From Anaerolineales bacterium (lineage in GTDB: Bacteria > Chloroflexota > Anaerolineae > Anaerolineales > UBA11579): 64,000 nt of DNA. Location of the stretch: assembly GCA_021463845.1 (NCBI GenBank), contig JAJTXV010000002.1:104962-168961 (forward strand), read 5' to 3'. This document shows, piece after piece, positions 8,824-17,473 of the stretch; within the stretch, counting starts at the first letter, position 1; each line of letters opens with the position of its first letter. The position numbers and the translations under genes were made by a program. The notes beneath the pieces are model-generated. The model was not told the DNA's origin. It did no database searches and worked only from the letters and a program-made list of their open reading frames with translations.

Positions 8824-9251
8824 TGGAAAGAACAAGAAAATCTCCGGACAAGTACATTGCCAGCCTGCCAGACGGCCAACGCGAGGAAATGCGCGCGCTG
8901 GACCAAAAAATCTCGTCGGTACTGAAGGGCGCCTCGCGCGTGCTATGGGAAGGCGTCTTCTGGGGCGGCTCTGAACAGAGCATCATCGGTTATGGAGACA
9001 TGCGCTACCAACGCTCATCGAAAGATAGCGTGGACTGGTTCATGGTGGGACTGGCTGCCCAGAAGAATTACATCAGCGTCTATATCAACGCGACTGAAGA
9101 TAAACAGTATGTCGCCAAAAAATATGGTGACAAGCTGGGCAAGGTCAAGGTGGGCAGCAGTAGCATCAGCTTTAAACGTCTGGCAGATGTCGAGCTTAAG
9201 GAACTAATGAAACTGGTTGAGATCGCCAACCGTCATTTGAAGGCGCAATGA
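8823..9251 (+). CDS. DUF1801 domain protein
   Basis: A 142-residue protein of the DUF1801 (YdhG-like) fold: the N-terminal DKYIASLPDGQREEMRALDQ helix and the later ISVYI and SISFKRLADVELKELMKLV segments are typical. No enzymatic activity is established for the family. It begins with a GTG that overlaps the metH stop and ends inside the start of the next methionine gene (ATGA), so it is translationally coupled to both. Its position inside a methionine operon may be chance insertion or a hint of a role; nothing in the sequence decides this. Confidence 0.85.
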   Translation: MERTRKSPDKYIASLPDGQREEMRALDQKISSVLKGASRVLWEGVFWGGSEQSIIGYGDMRYQRSSKDSVDWFMVGLAAQKNYISVYINATEDKQYVAKKYGDKLGKVKVGSSSISFKRLADVELKELMKLVEIANRHLKAQ

Positions 9252-11116
9252 GCAACTTCATCAAAGAAATCAAGATAGGCAAGCCTCTGCTCGCTGACGG
9301 CGCCATGGGCACCGTGCTGCATGAGCGCGGCGTGGCGTTTGCGCGCAGCTTTGATGAGCTGAACCTTGTGGACCCCGATCTGGTGACCAGCATCCATGCC
9401 GAGTACATCGCGGCCGGCGCCGAGATCGTGATGACGAATACCTTCGGCGCCAACCGCTTCCGCCTGGCCGAGCACGGCCTGGGGGAGCAGGTAGCCGAGA
9501 TCAACCGGCGCGGGGTGGAGCTGGCGCGGGCCGCTGCGCAGGGCGCCCGCCGCCCGGTGTGGGTGGCGGGCGATATTGGCCCGCTGGGCGTGCGCCTGGC
9601 CCCGTTCGGGCGGGTGCAGCCCGAGGAGGCGCGCGCCGCCTTCGAGGAGCAGATCGCCGGCCTGCTTCTGGGTAAGCCCGACCTGCTGCTCATCGAAACG
9701 ATGACCGACCTGTACGAAGCGCGCGAAGCGGTGCAAGCCGCCAAGGCGCTGACCGAGCTGCCCGTGCTGGCCTCGATGACCTTTACGCGGGATGACCGCA
9801 CTTTGCTGGGCGACACGCCCAGCAAAGTGGCCACCAAGCTGCACGAAGCCGGGGCCGACATCATTGGCATCAACTGTTCCGGCGGCCCGGCGCAGTTGCT
9901 GCGTATCCTCAAGCAGATGAAAGAGGCCGTGCCTGGCGCCAAATCCTCGGTGATGCCGAATGCTGGCTGGCCAGAGCAGGCCGCCGGCCGCATTCTGTAC
10001 CCGGCCGGGCCGGAGTACTTCGGCCAGTACGCGCAGGCGTTTGCCCGCGCCGGTGCCAGCATCGTCGGCGGTTGCTGCGGCAGCACGCCAGCGCACATCG
10101 CCGCCATGCGTGCCGCGCTGGACGACCCCGAATCCGTGGAGCCGGTGGAGAACGGCCAGATGCGCATCATCGAGCGCACCGAACAGGTGACCGGCACGGA
10201 CAAGGGTTCTGAGCTGGCGGAAAAGTTCGCCAAGGGGCGCTTTGTGGTGGCGGTAGAGATGGACCCGCCGCGCGGCCTCTCCACCAGCAAGCTGCGCCGC
10301 GGCGCAGAGCTGCTGGAGGATGCCGGAGCCGACGTCATCAATGTAGCCGACAGCCCGATGGCACGCATGCGCATGAGCCCGTGGGCGGTGTGCGAGCTGT
10401 TGCAGCGCGAGGTGCAGATCGACACCACCCTGCACTTCCCCACTCGCGGCCGCAACTTGCTGCGCGTGCAGGGCGATCTGTTGGCCGCGCACGTGCTCGG
10501 CATCCGCAATGTGTTCGTGGTGATGGGCGACCCGACCGCGATCGGCGACTACCCGGACGCGATGGACAACTACGACCTGGCGCCCACCGGCCTGATCAAG
10601 CTCATCAAGCAGGGCTTCAACTCCGGCGTGGACCATGCCGGGGCCGAGATCGGCCAGCCGACTTCGTTCTTTGTCGGCGCGGCGCTCAACCTGGCGCCGC
10701 CCGACCCTGAGCGCGAGCTCAAGCTGCTCAAGCGCAAGCTGGCCAACGGCGCCGATTTCTTTTTGACCCAGCCAGTGTACGAACCGGTCAAGGCGCGTGA
10801 GTTTCTGCGGATGTTGGAAGACAGCGGCCAGCCGCTGCAAAAGCCGGTGCTGGTGGGCGTGCTGCCACTGTTCAGCGCGCGTCATAGCACCTTCTTAAAC
10901 AATGAGGTTCCGGGCATCTCGATCCCCGAGGAAATCCACTCCCGCATTGAGGGGGCGGGCAGCAAGGAAAAGACCGCCGCCGAGGGTATCAAGATCGCGG
11001 CAGAGATCATCGAAGAGATCAAAGAGTGGGGACAGGGTGTGTACCTGATGCCACCCTTCAGCCGCTACGACCTGGCGGCCGAGTTGATAGACAAAATAAG
11101 AGCTAGCGATCGCTAG
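9248..11116 (+). CDS. homocysteine S-methyltransferase / methylenetetrahydrofolate reductase fusion
   Basis: A 622-residue two-domain protein of the YitJ type. Residues 1-295 are a homocysteine methyltransferase domain with zinc ligands C210, C276 and C277 (NCSGG and GGCCGST). Residues about 320-622 are a MetF-type flavin reductase that makes 5-methyltetrahydrofolate (VEMDPPRG, then VADSP and LTQPVYEP). Together with MetH it supplies the methyl donor and remakes methionine, so the operon closes the one-carbon cycle. The stop codon lies inside the terminator palindrome that follows. Confidence 0.95.
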   Translation: MSNFIKEIKIGKPLLADGAMGTVLHERGVAFARSFDELNLVDPDLVTSIHAEYIAAGAEIVMTNTFGANRFRLAEHGLGEQVAEINRRGVELARAAAQGARRPVWVAGDIGPLGVRLAPFGRVQPEEARAAFEEQIAGLLLGKPDLLLIETMTDLYEAREAVQAAKALTELPVLASMTFTRDDRTLLGDTPSKVATKLHEAGADIIGINCSGGPAQLLRILKQMKEAVPGAKSSVMPNAGWPEQAAGRILYPAGPEYFGQYAQAFARAGASIVGGCCGSTPAHIAAMRAALDDPESVEPVENGQMRIIERTEQVTGTDKGSELAEKFAKGRFVVAVEMDPPRGLSTSKLRRGAELLEDAGADVINVADSPMARMRMSPWAVCELLQREVQIDTTLHFPTRGRNLLRVQGDLLAAHVLGIRNVFVVMGDPTAIGDYPDAMDNYDLAPTGLIKLIKQGFNSGVDHAGAEIGQPTSFFVGAALNLAPPDPERELKLLKRKLANGADFFLTQPVYEPVKAREFLRMLEDSGQPLQKPVLVGVLPLFSARHSTFLNNEVPGISIPEEIHSRIEGAGSKEKTAAEGIKIAAEIIEEIKEWGQGVYLMPPFSRYDLAAELIDKIRASDR

Positions 11117-11132
11117 CTCTTATTTTTTTTTA
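11093..11132. terminator. terminator formed by a perfect palindrome
   Basis: The sequence is a perfect 34-base palindrome (11093-11126) centred on GCGATCGC, followed by a T run. It includes the TAG stop of the methionine fusion gene and faces pheT on the other strand, so it probably ends both transcripts. Confidence 0.85.
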
Positions 11133-11154
11133 CTCTTTTTAGATCCCTTGCTAC

Positions 11155-13683
11155 CTAAGCACGCAGCTGTGCACCCAGCTCCTGGGTGATGCGGCGCACA
11201 ATGCGGTCACGCAACTTAGCGACTTCGTCGTCCGTCAGCGTACGCTCGGGGTGCTGGTAGGTGAGCTGGTAGGCCAGGCTCTTCTTGCCAGCGCCGATCT
11301 TGTCACCGCGGAAAACATCAAAGAGCGCCACCCCGGCCAACAGGTTGCCGCCGGTCTGGGCGATCATGGCCTCGACCTGCCCGGCAGGCAGGCTTTCGTC
11401 CACCACCAGGGCCAGGTCCTCGATCACCGGCGGGTATTGCGGCACCGGGCGCGAGTCGAAGCGCTCGGGCACCAGCTCACCCAGCACATCGAGATTGAGT
11501 GTGATGGCCTGCAGGGTATGGCTGCCCAGGTCATACTGGCTGTGCACCTGCGGATGCAGCTCGCCGAAGACGGCCAGCTGGCGCTCACCCACCACAACGC
11601 GGGCGCATTTACCTGGGTGGAAGCTAGGGTGCGCGCCGGGCTCGTACTTCAGGCCGTGCAGGCCGAGGCCAGCCAGCAGCTCGGCCACCACGCCTTTGGC
11701 AGCGTAGAAGTCATAGGCGGCCGCGTCACCAGCCTGCCAGCCGGCCGGCTGCTGCTGGCCGCCGAGCACGACGACGAGGCGCTGCAACTCATCCGGCAGG
11801 GTCTCTTCGGAGCTGTGGAACACTGGGCCAACCTCGAACAAGGCGATGCGCTGGCGTTGGCGAGCATTGCGCTCGGCGATCTCCAGCACCGAAGCAAGCA
11901 GACTCTTGCGCAGCACCGTGCGCTCCTGCGAAATGACGTTGGCCAGCTTCACATAGGGCTTGTCGTCCGGCGGGGTGCCGGGCGGCAGGCGGCGGGCCTC
12001 CTCCTCTGGCGAAGTGAGGCGGTACGTCATCACCTCCTGGATGCCCATGCGGGCCAGCAAGTCCTTCACGCGCTCTTCAAGCTCCAACGGCGGGTTGCCG
12101 TGCTGGGGGGGCAGCGGGTCAGCCAGGCGCGTGGCGGGAATATTGTCGTAGCCGTAGATGCGGGCGACCTCCTCCATCAGGTCAGCCTTGCCGACCACGC
12201 CGGTTTCGATATCCATGCGGTGGTCGGGCACGGTGACCAGCAGGCTTTTGCCCTGCGTGGCAATTGTGAAGCCGAGTTTCTTGAGGATGTCGCCGATCTG
12301 CTTGTTGGTGAGGGCCACGCCGAGCCAGCGCCGCGCGTCTGCCGAGCTGATCTCGATCTGGAGGTCCTTGGCGGGCTTGGGATACTTGTCCACCAGGCCT
12401 TCGTTCACCACGCCGCCAGCCCACTGGCGCATCAGCTCCAGGCCGCGGCTGACGCCGCGCGGCGCCATGGCCGGGTGCACACCACGCGAGAAGCGGTAAG
12501 CCGCCTCGGAGGACATGCGTTGGGCGACCAGCGTTTTGCGGACATTGATAAAGTTCCATGACGCGCCTTCGAGCAGTACGTTGCGCGTGTTCTCGGTGAC
12601 TTCGGACTCGAGGCCGCCCATGATGCCGCCGATGGAAAGCGAGCCGGCCGTGTCGCACACCAGCACGGTGAAATCATCCAGCTTGCGCTCGACGCCATCC
12701 AGGGTGGTGATGGTCTCGCCCTGCTTGGCCGGGCGGGTGATGATGGTGGGGGCCTTGCCGCCAGCGCGCTGCACCAGCACGTCGTAGTCGAAAGCATGCA
12801 GCGGCTCGCCGAGCTCGAGCATGGCGTAGTTGGTGGCATCGACGATGTTATTGATGGGGCGCATGCCGGCCAGGCGCAGGCGCTGCTGCACCCAGGCCGG
12901 GCTGGGCTTGATCTCGACATCTTTGATGAGGCCGAGGACGAAGCGCGGGTTGAGCTCCTTATCCTGGATGTCGATCCTGACCTTGCCCTTGATGCTGGGG
13001 CCAGCCGCTTTAACGGCGGTGGGCATGGGCTTGAGCTTGCGCCCGGTGAGGGCGGATATCTCGCGCGCTACGCCGTATATATTGGCGTCACGGGCGATGT
13101 TGGGCGTGATGGCGATGGTGAGCACTGCGTCACCGAGCACATCCGCCAGCGGCGTGCCAGCTTTGGTGTCCGCAGGCAGGAAGATGATGCCCTCGTGCTC
13201 TTCTGAAATGCCCAACTCCTTTGCGGAGCAGACCATGGAGTACGAGTCGACACCGCGAATCTTGGTGCGTTTGAGCACCGTCTTGTGCATGCCATCCTGG
13301 TGGCCGTCGTAGATCTCGGCGCCTTCTTTGGCGTAGGCCACTTTTAGCGGCGGCTTGAGCTCACCCTGGCCGCGATATTCGAACAGGTTGGGCGCGCCGG
13401 TGAGGACCGTGTGCTCCTGCTGGCCATCGTAGAGGCGGCACAGCACGAGCCGGTCGGCATTGGGGTGCGGACCGACGTCTCGGATCTCGGCCACCACCAA
13501 TTTCTCAGGATCCCAGGAGAGGCCGCTGACCTTGGTCTGCTGCAAGCCGCTGGGCATGGGCAGACCGATGTAGTGGATCTCTTCGACCTCGAGGCCCGCT
13601 ACGGTGAGGGTGTGAGCCAGCTCCTCGAGGTTGATGCCTTCAAGGTCAACAAAGTCTTTGAGCCAGGAAAGAGGCGTCTTCAT
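11155..13683 (-). CDS. pheT: phenylalanyl-tRNA synthetase beta chain
   Basis: An 842-residue beta subunit of the (alpha-beta)2 enzyme. Order of domains: N-terminal B1 (MKTPLSWLKDFVDL), EMAP-type tRNA-binding domain (about 45-170), B3/B4 editing domain (about 225-420, IVDATNYAMLELGEPLHAFD), B5, the catalytic-like core and a C-terminal FDX-ACB anticodon-binding domain that ends the protein. The length fits the family. Its start codon overlaps the pheS stop by one base, so expression follows pheS and the T-box. Confidence 0.97.
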   Translation of the reverse strand: MKTPLSWLKDFVDLEGINLEELAHTLTVAGLEVEEIHYIGLPMPSGLQQTKVSGLSWDPEKLVVAEIRDVGPHPNADRLVLCRLYDGQQEHTVLTGAPNLFEYRGQGELKPPLKVAYAKEGAEIYDGHQDGMHKTVLKRTKIRGVDSYSMVCSAKELGISEEHEGIIFLPADTKAGTPLADVLGDAVLTIAITPNIARDANIYGVAREISALTGRKLKPMPTAVKAAGPSIKGKVRIDIQDKELNPRFVLGLIKDVEIKPSPAWVQQRLRLAGMRPINNIVDATNYAMLELGEPLHAFDYDVLVQRAGGKAPTIITRPAKQGETITTLDGVERKLDDFTVLVCDTAGSLSIGGIMGGLESEVTENTRNVLLEGASWNFINVRKTLVAQRMSSEAAYRFSRGVHPAMAPRGVSRGLELMRQWAGGVVNEGLVDKYPKPAKDLQIEISSADARRWLGVALTNKQIGDILKKLGFTIATQGKSLLVTVPDHRMDIETGVVGKADLMEEVARIYGYDNIPATRLADPLPPQHGNPPLELEERVKDLLARMGIQEVMTYRLTSPEEEARRLPPGTPPDDKPYVKLANVISQERTVLRKSLLASVLEIAERNARQRQRIALFEVGPVFHSSEETLPDELQRLVVVLGGQQQPAGWQAGDAAAYDFYAAKGVVAELLAGLGLHGLKYEPGAHPSFHPGKCARVVVGERQLAVFGELHPQVHSQYDLGSHTLQAITLNLDVLGELVPERFDSRPVPQYPPVIEDLALVVDESLPAGQVEAMIAQTGGNLLAGVALFDVFRGDKIGAGKKSLAYQLTYQHPERTLTDDEVAKLRDRIVRRITQELGAQLRA

Positions 13684-14735
13684 TAGAACTGCTCCAGAAA
13701 GCGCATGTCATTGCGCCAGAAATAGCGAATGTCTTCAATGCGGTAGCGCAGCATAGTGAGACGCTCCGGCCCCATGCCGAAGGCGAAGCCGGAATACTTC
13801 TCCGGGTCGTAGCCGCCGTTGCGCAGCACGTTGGGGTGCACCATGCCGCTGCCCAGGATCTCCAGCCAGCCGCTGTGTTTGCAGACCGAGCAGCCTGCCC
13901 CGCCGCAGACGAAGCACTCCACGTCCATCTCGGCGCTGGGCTCGGTGAAGGGGAAGTGCGAAGCGCGGAAGCGCGTGCGCACGTTGGCATTGAAGAAGCG
14001 CTGAGCAAAGTCGGTCAGCGTGCCCTTGAGGTCACCAAAAGTAATGTTCTCGCCCACAGCCAGACCCTCGACCTGGGTGAACTGCACCTCAGAGCGGGCC
14101 GAGACTTGCTCAAAGCGGTAGCACATACCCGGCAGCACGATACGTATGGGCGGCGGGTTCTTGGGGTCCTTGGCCGCATACTCACGCATGGCATGGATCT
14201 GGCCAGCGGAGGTGTGAGTGCGCAGCAGGGTCGGGTTGTCGGGCGCACCGCCTTCCACATAGAAGGAGTCTTGCATTTCACGCGCGGGATGGTTGGGCGG
14301 GAAGTTGAGCAGCAGGAAGTTGTACTCATCCGTCTCAACATCACGCGAGCGATAGACCTGGAAGCCCATCTGGGCGAAGATGGCATTGATGCGGCGCAGG
14401 GTCTGCGTGATGGGGTGCAGGCGCCCGAGCGCCAGGCTGCGGCCGGGCAGGGTTACATCCAGCTTCTCGCTGCTGAGCGAGGCGCGCAGGCGGGCGCCTT
14501 CCAGCGCGGCGCGCTTCTCTTCAAAGGCAGCTTCCAGGGCCAGCTTGACCTCGTTGGCCTGCTTACCGGCCAGCGGGCGCTCCTCGGCGCTGAGCTGGCC
14601 GAGGTTCTTCATGGCCTGAGTGAGCGCGGCATTGCGGCCGAGCTGGGCCACCTTCCATTGCTCCAGGGCGACCTCATCCTGCACGGCGTTGAGGGCTGCC
14701 AGCGCCTGCTCGCGAATTGCTTGCAAATTCTCCAT
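13683..14735 (-). CDS. pheS: phenylalanyl-tRNA synthetase alpha chain
   Basis: A 350-residue class II catalytic subunit: N-terminal coiled coil (1-90), LHPITQTLRRINAIF, motif 2 region around VLPGMCYRFEQVSA and motif 3 FAFGMGPERLTML. The segment CGGAGCSVCKHSGW is the usual PheS cysteine cluster. The frame is open upstream to 14858, but that part is the T-box terminator. The ATG at 14735 has GGAGGAA six bases before it and gives the normal N-terminus. Confidence 0.96.
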   Translation of the reverse strand: MENLQAIREQALAALNAVQDEVALEQWKVAQLGRNAALTQAMKNLGQLSAEERPLAGKQANEVKLALEAAFEEKRAALEGARLRASLSSEKLDVTLPGRSLALGRLHPITQTLRRINAIFAQMGFQVYRSRDVETDEYNFLLLNFPPNHPAREMQDSFYVEGGAPDNPTLLRTHTSAGQIHAMREYAAKDPKNPPPIRIVLPGMCYRFEQVSARSEVQFTQVEGLAVGENITFGDLKGTLTDFAQRFFNANVRTRFRASHFPFTEPSAEMDVECFVCGGAGCSVCKHSGWLEILGSGMVHPNVLRNGGYDPEKYSGFAFGMGPERLTMLRYRIEDIRYFWRNDMRFLEQF

Positions 14736-14754
14736 TCGTGTTCCTCCAGACAAC

Positions 14755-15037
14755 AAAAAAGCTCCAATCCACTCAAGGGACGGGAGCTCCGCGGTACCAC
14801 CCAGATTGCGGCTGCTGTGCAGCCACCACTCAGGCCAACGGCCACAACTGTGGCGCATGGCATTCCCTGTATCGTGGGAATACGGTTTCAGCTACTAACC
14901 CAGTGGGCATTCACCGAAACAACTCGAGAGGGAACTTCAGCGCAGGTCGCCGGGTGGGCTTGCAGTCTGGGCCGCACCTCCCTGAGGCAGCGGAACGCTG
15001 CGCGTACTTTCCTCTGTCAACGTCTATATAGCGATGT
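14755..15037 (-). ncRNA. T-box leader, phenylalanine specifier
   Basis: The T-box sequence GGGTGGTACCGCGG is on the minus strand at 14789-14802; the TGGT bulge fits the ACCA end of a tRNA with A73. The base of stem I pairs AGAGG (15015-15011) with CCTCT just after a TTC triplet at 14934-14932. TTC is a Phe codon in the position of the specifier, matching the downstream genes. The competing terminator is AGCTCC/GGAGCT (14760-14765 with 14783-14788) followed by six U. Uncharged tRNA-Phe would allow read-through to pheST. Confidence 0.93.
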
Positions 15038-15043
15038 GGGTCA

Positions 15044-15071
15044 ATTATGCGCCAAAGACTGCCAATGTCAA
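15044..15071 (-). promoter_or_regulatory. promoter of the pheST T-box transcript
   Basis: On the minus strand TTGACA (15071-15066) and CATAAT (15049-15044) are 16 bases apart. The -35 box overlaps the stop codon of plsC, so pheST has its own promoter inside a same-strand run of genes. Confidence 0.8.
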
Positions 15072-15748
15072 GCGGGCACGGCGGCAGCTTGCTCAGCCAG
15101 CAATTCTTTGAGGCGGGGATGGTCAGCGTAGTAGCCGCGGTATTTCTCGGGCAGCATCACGGCGATGCGGCACATGATCTCATCCGTGCCGCGCGCCAGC
15201 TCTTCCTGGCGGTTGCCAGGCGTGAAGGGCGGCAGGGTGAAGGGGTCGCCAATGGTGGCGGTGAGGACCGGCTTGCGCAGGCGCAGCCAGTCGCCGGCTG
15301 AGTCCTCGGTGCCGGTGATGGCCATGGGGTAAATGGGCGCGCCGCTGGAGATGGCCAGGTAGGAGGCGCCTTCTTTGGCCTTGAGCATGGCGTGGGTGGG
15401 GCTGCGGGTGCCCTCAGGCGCCAGGCCGAACAAGCGGCCCTCTTTAAGCGCCTGCAAGGCTTTGCGCAAGGCGTTCATGTCCACGTTCTCGCGGTCAAGC
15501 CAGATGCCGTCCGCTACCTTGATGAAGAAGGAGTACAGCGGATTCTTCTTGTGCTTATCGGCCACCCAACCGGTCATATCCGGGCGGCGGATGCACACCA
15601 GACCCAGGGCAGGGTCAAGGAAACCGAGGTGGTTGATGGCCACAATCGCAGCCCCGGTGCGGGGCAGCTTTTCAACTCCCTTGAGGGTCACATCACACAA
15701 GTGCTTGAGGGCAAAGTCGACAAAACGCAGCAGCTGATCGTAATTCAT
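15068..15748 (-). CDS. plsC: 1-acyl-sn-glycerol-3-phosphate acyltransferase
   Basis: A 226-residue PlsC-family acyltransferase that adds the second fatty acid to lysophosphatidic acid at the membrane. The catalytic HX4D box is NHLGFLD near residue 38, and the acceptor-binding block APEGTRS lies near residue 124. The C-terminal part RGYYADHPRLKELL is a short helix. The frame runs on upstream to 16738, but this is antisense to the PPIC gene; the ATG at 15748 gives the family length. It could also act on another lysophospholipid. Confidence 0.92.
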   Translation of the reverse strand: MNYDQLLRFVDFALKHLCDVTLKGVEKLPRTGAAIVAINHLGFLDPALGLVCIRRPDMTGWVADKHKKNPLYSFFIKVADGIWLDRENVDMNALRKALQALKEGRLFGLAPEGTRSPTHAMLKAKEGASYLAISSGAPIYPMAITGTEDSAGDWLRLRKPVLTATIGDPFTLPPFTPGNRQEELARGTDEIMCRIAVMLPEKYRGYYADHPRLKELLAEQAAAVPA

Positions 15749-15816
15749 AGTTGTGAGGTGGCATTCTATCAAGGAACAGCCGCTCTGCCCGATAGATATG
15801 CACACGCGCCGGACTG

Positions 15817-15822
15817 TATAAT
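15817..15822 (+). promoter_or_regulatory. TATAAT box ten bases before a start codon
   Basis: A perfect TATAAT ends 10 bases before the ATG of the PPIC lipoprotein. No Shine-Dalgarno sequence and no clear -35 box are seen. The transcript would begin within a few bases of the ATG, so it is nearly leaderless. Confidence 0.5.
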
Positions 15823-15832
15823 TTCCGCTCCA

Positions 15833-16702
15833 ATGCAAAAAACCATTCTCTCTTTTCTGCTGCTGGGCATCCTGGCCGCTTGTGGCGGCCGCAGCCCCAG
15901 CACTCCCCAAGCCACGCTGCAAATGCCGGAAGCCGCCACCGCCACCCCGCCGCAGTTCGCGGCGCAGGTGAACGGCGAGGGCGTGACGGCCGAGAGCTTC
16001 AACGCCAATATGCGCATGTTCCAGGATGCGCAGAGCCAAGCTGGCACGCTTCTGGCAACAACAGATGCACGCCAGACCGTGATCGACAGCCTGGTGGACC
16101 GCCTGCTGCTGGCCCAAGGCGCCCGCAGCGCCGGCTTTGTGCTGGACGACACCTTGCTGGACGAACGGCTGGCCAGCGTGATCGAGCAAGCGGGCGGCCA
16201 GGCGGCCTTTGACAGCTGGCTGGCAAGGTACGGCCTGAGCCAAGCCAGCTACCGCGAGGAACTGCGCCTGGAGCTGGAGGCGGCCCACATGGTGGCCGAG
16301 ATCAGCGCGGCGGTGCCGGCCACAGCCGAGCAGGTGCAGGCCCGTCAGGTGCTGCTGCCCGACCAATTCTCGGCGGAGCGGCTGCTGGCGCAACTGGAAG
16401 GCGGCGCCACGTTTGAAAGCGTGGTGCAGAACAACGACCCGCGGCGTCTGGGCACGCTGGGCTGGTTCCCGCGAGGTTATCTGTTGCAGCCCGAGGTGGA
16501 AGAAGCCGCCTTTGCTCTGCAGCCGGGTCAGTACAGCGGCGTGGTGGAGAGCAGCCTGGGCTTTCACCTGATCGAGGTGCTGGGGCGCGAAACCGGGCGT
16601 CCACTGGCCCCGCAGGCCCGCCTGGTATTGCAAACCCAAGCGGTGCATGACTGGCTGAATCAGCAACGGGCAGGTTCGGCGATCGAAATCCGGTTGCCGT
16701 AA
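15833..16702 (+). CDS. PPIC-type peptidyl-prolyl isomerase lipoprotein
   Basis: A 289-residue SurA/PrsA-like foldase. Residues 1-17 are a lipoprotein signal with lipobox LAAC and C17 as the lipidated residue. A SurA_N-type helical region (about 40-150) is followed by a parvulin domain (about 160-265) with RRLGTLGWFPRG and YSGVVESSLGFHLIEVL. It would help fold exported proteins on the outer face of the membrane. It is divergent from plsC and has its own near-leaderless promoter. Confidence 0.9.
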   Translation: MQKTILSFLLLGILAACGGRSPSTPQATLQMPEAATATPPQFAAQVNGEGVTAESFNANMRMFQDAQSQAGTLLATTDARQTVIDSLVDRLLLAQGARSAGFVLDDTLLDERLASVIEQAGGQAAFDSWLARYGLSQASYREELRLELEAAHMVAEISAAVPATAEQVQARQVLLPDQFSAERLLAQLEGGATFESVVQNNDPRRLGTLGWFPRGYLLQPEVEEAAFALQPGQYSGVVESSLGFHLIEVLGRETGRPLAPQARLVLQTQAVHDWLNQQRAGSAIEIRLP

Positions 16703-16755
16703 GAGACGCTGATATAGACTTGAGTTGGCTGCAAGCAAGCCAACCGGGAGCGAGA

Positions 16756-17424
16756 ATGGACGAGTTCGATTTCAAAGAAGAGAAGCCGCGTAAGCCCAAA
16801 GGCAAGTTTGGGGCCGCCGTGCTTAACGTAGGCAGCCTGCTGGCCCTGGTGGCCTCGCTGTGCTCAGGCGGCTTCTTTTTGCAGCTGTTCCTTGACCCCG
16901 AAAGCGAGTGGAACCCGCTGCCGCCGGTAACGGCCACGATCGCACCTACGCAAACCTCGGTGCTGCCAACGCAAACCCTGGCGCCCACGGCTGAGGCCAC
17001 CGCCAACCCCACGGCCACGCCTTCGCCCACCGTGCAGCCGCTGGTCTACAACCTGCAGGAAGGCAGCCCGGCCTATCTGGATGCCACCCTGTTCCGCCCG
17101 GAGCAGGCGTGCAATTTCATGGGCGTGTTCGGGCAGGTGTTTGGGCTGGACGATGCCCCGCTGACCGGAGTGCGCGTGCAGGTGGTGGGCACACTCAACA
17201 ACGAAGCGGTGGACAAGCTGGGCCTTACCGGCGCGGCCACGCAATATGGCGCGGGCGCGTATTACGAGATCCAGCTGGGCAATGCTCCGCTGGCGAGCGA
17301 GAATGCGCTGCAGATCATGCTGCTCAGCGAGAACGGCGAGCCGCTCTCGACCCCGGCGGCGTTCAGCACGCGCGGCGAATGCGCCCAGAATTTGATACTG
17401 ATCAATTTCAAACAGCTGCCGTAA
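16756..17424 (+). CDS. membrane-anchored protein with Thr/Pro linker, unknown
   Basis: A 222-residue protein: charged N-terminus (MDEFDFKEEKPRKPKGK), one membrane segment (about 22-42), a Thr/Pro/Ala-rich linker (about 55-88) and a compact C-terminal domain (about 92-222) with two Cys that could pair outside the cell. I do not recognise the domain. An earlier ATG-less extension was rejected; the ATG at 16756 has GGGAGCGAG before it. It probably shares a transcript with the PPIC lipoprotein 50 bases upstream. Confidence 0.8.
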   Translation: MDEFDFKEEKPRKPKGKFGAAVLNVGSLLALVASLCSGGFFLQLFLDPESEWNPLPPVTATIAPTQTSVLPTQTLAPTAEATANPTATPSPTVQPLVYNLQEGSPAYLDATLFRPEQACNFMGVFGQVFGLDDAPLTGVRVQVVGTLNNEAVDKLGLTGAATQYGAGAYYEIQLGNAPLASENALQIMLLSENGEPLSTPAAFSTRGECAQNLILINFKQLP

Positions 17425-17441
17425 GCGAAACTAAGAATAAC

Positions 17442-17470
17442 AAAAAACGCCCGGGTTCCGGGCGTTTTTT
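17442..17470. terminator. bidirectional terminator
   Basis: A perfect 13-bp stem with a GTT loop, six A on the left and six T on the right. It separates the anchored protein (plus) from the aminotransferase (minus) and can end both. Confidence 0.93.
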
Positions 17471-17473
17471 GTT

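Noticed and set aside
5611-8835. Long open frame (over 1000 codons) on the minus strand under metH
   Set aside because: It is the antisense of a clear metH; His/Gln/Leu/Ala-rich translation without domains, an effect of high GC codon use.
14736-14858. Upstream extension of pheS
   Set aside because: It lies inside the T-box terminator and has no PheS similarity; ATG at 14735 has a good ribosome binding site.
15749-16738. N-terminal extension of plsC
   Set aside because: Antisense of the PPIC lipoprotein, which has a lipobox, TATAAT box and rotamase domain.
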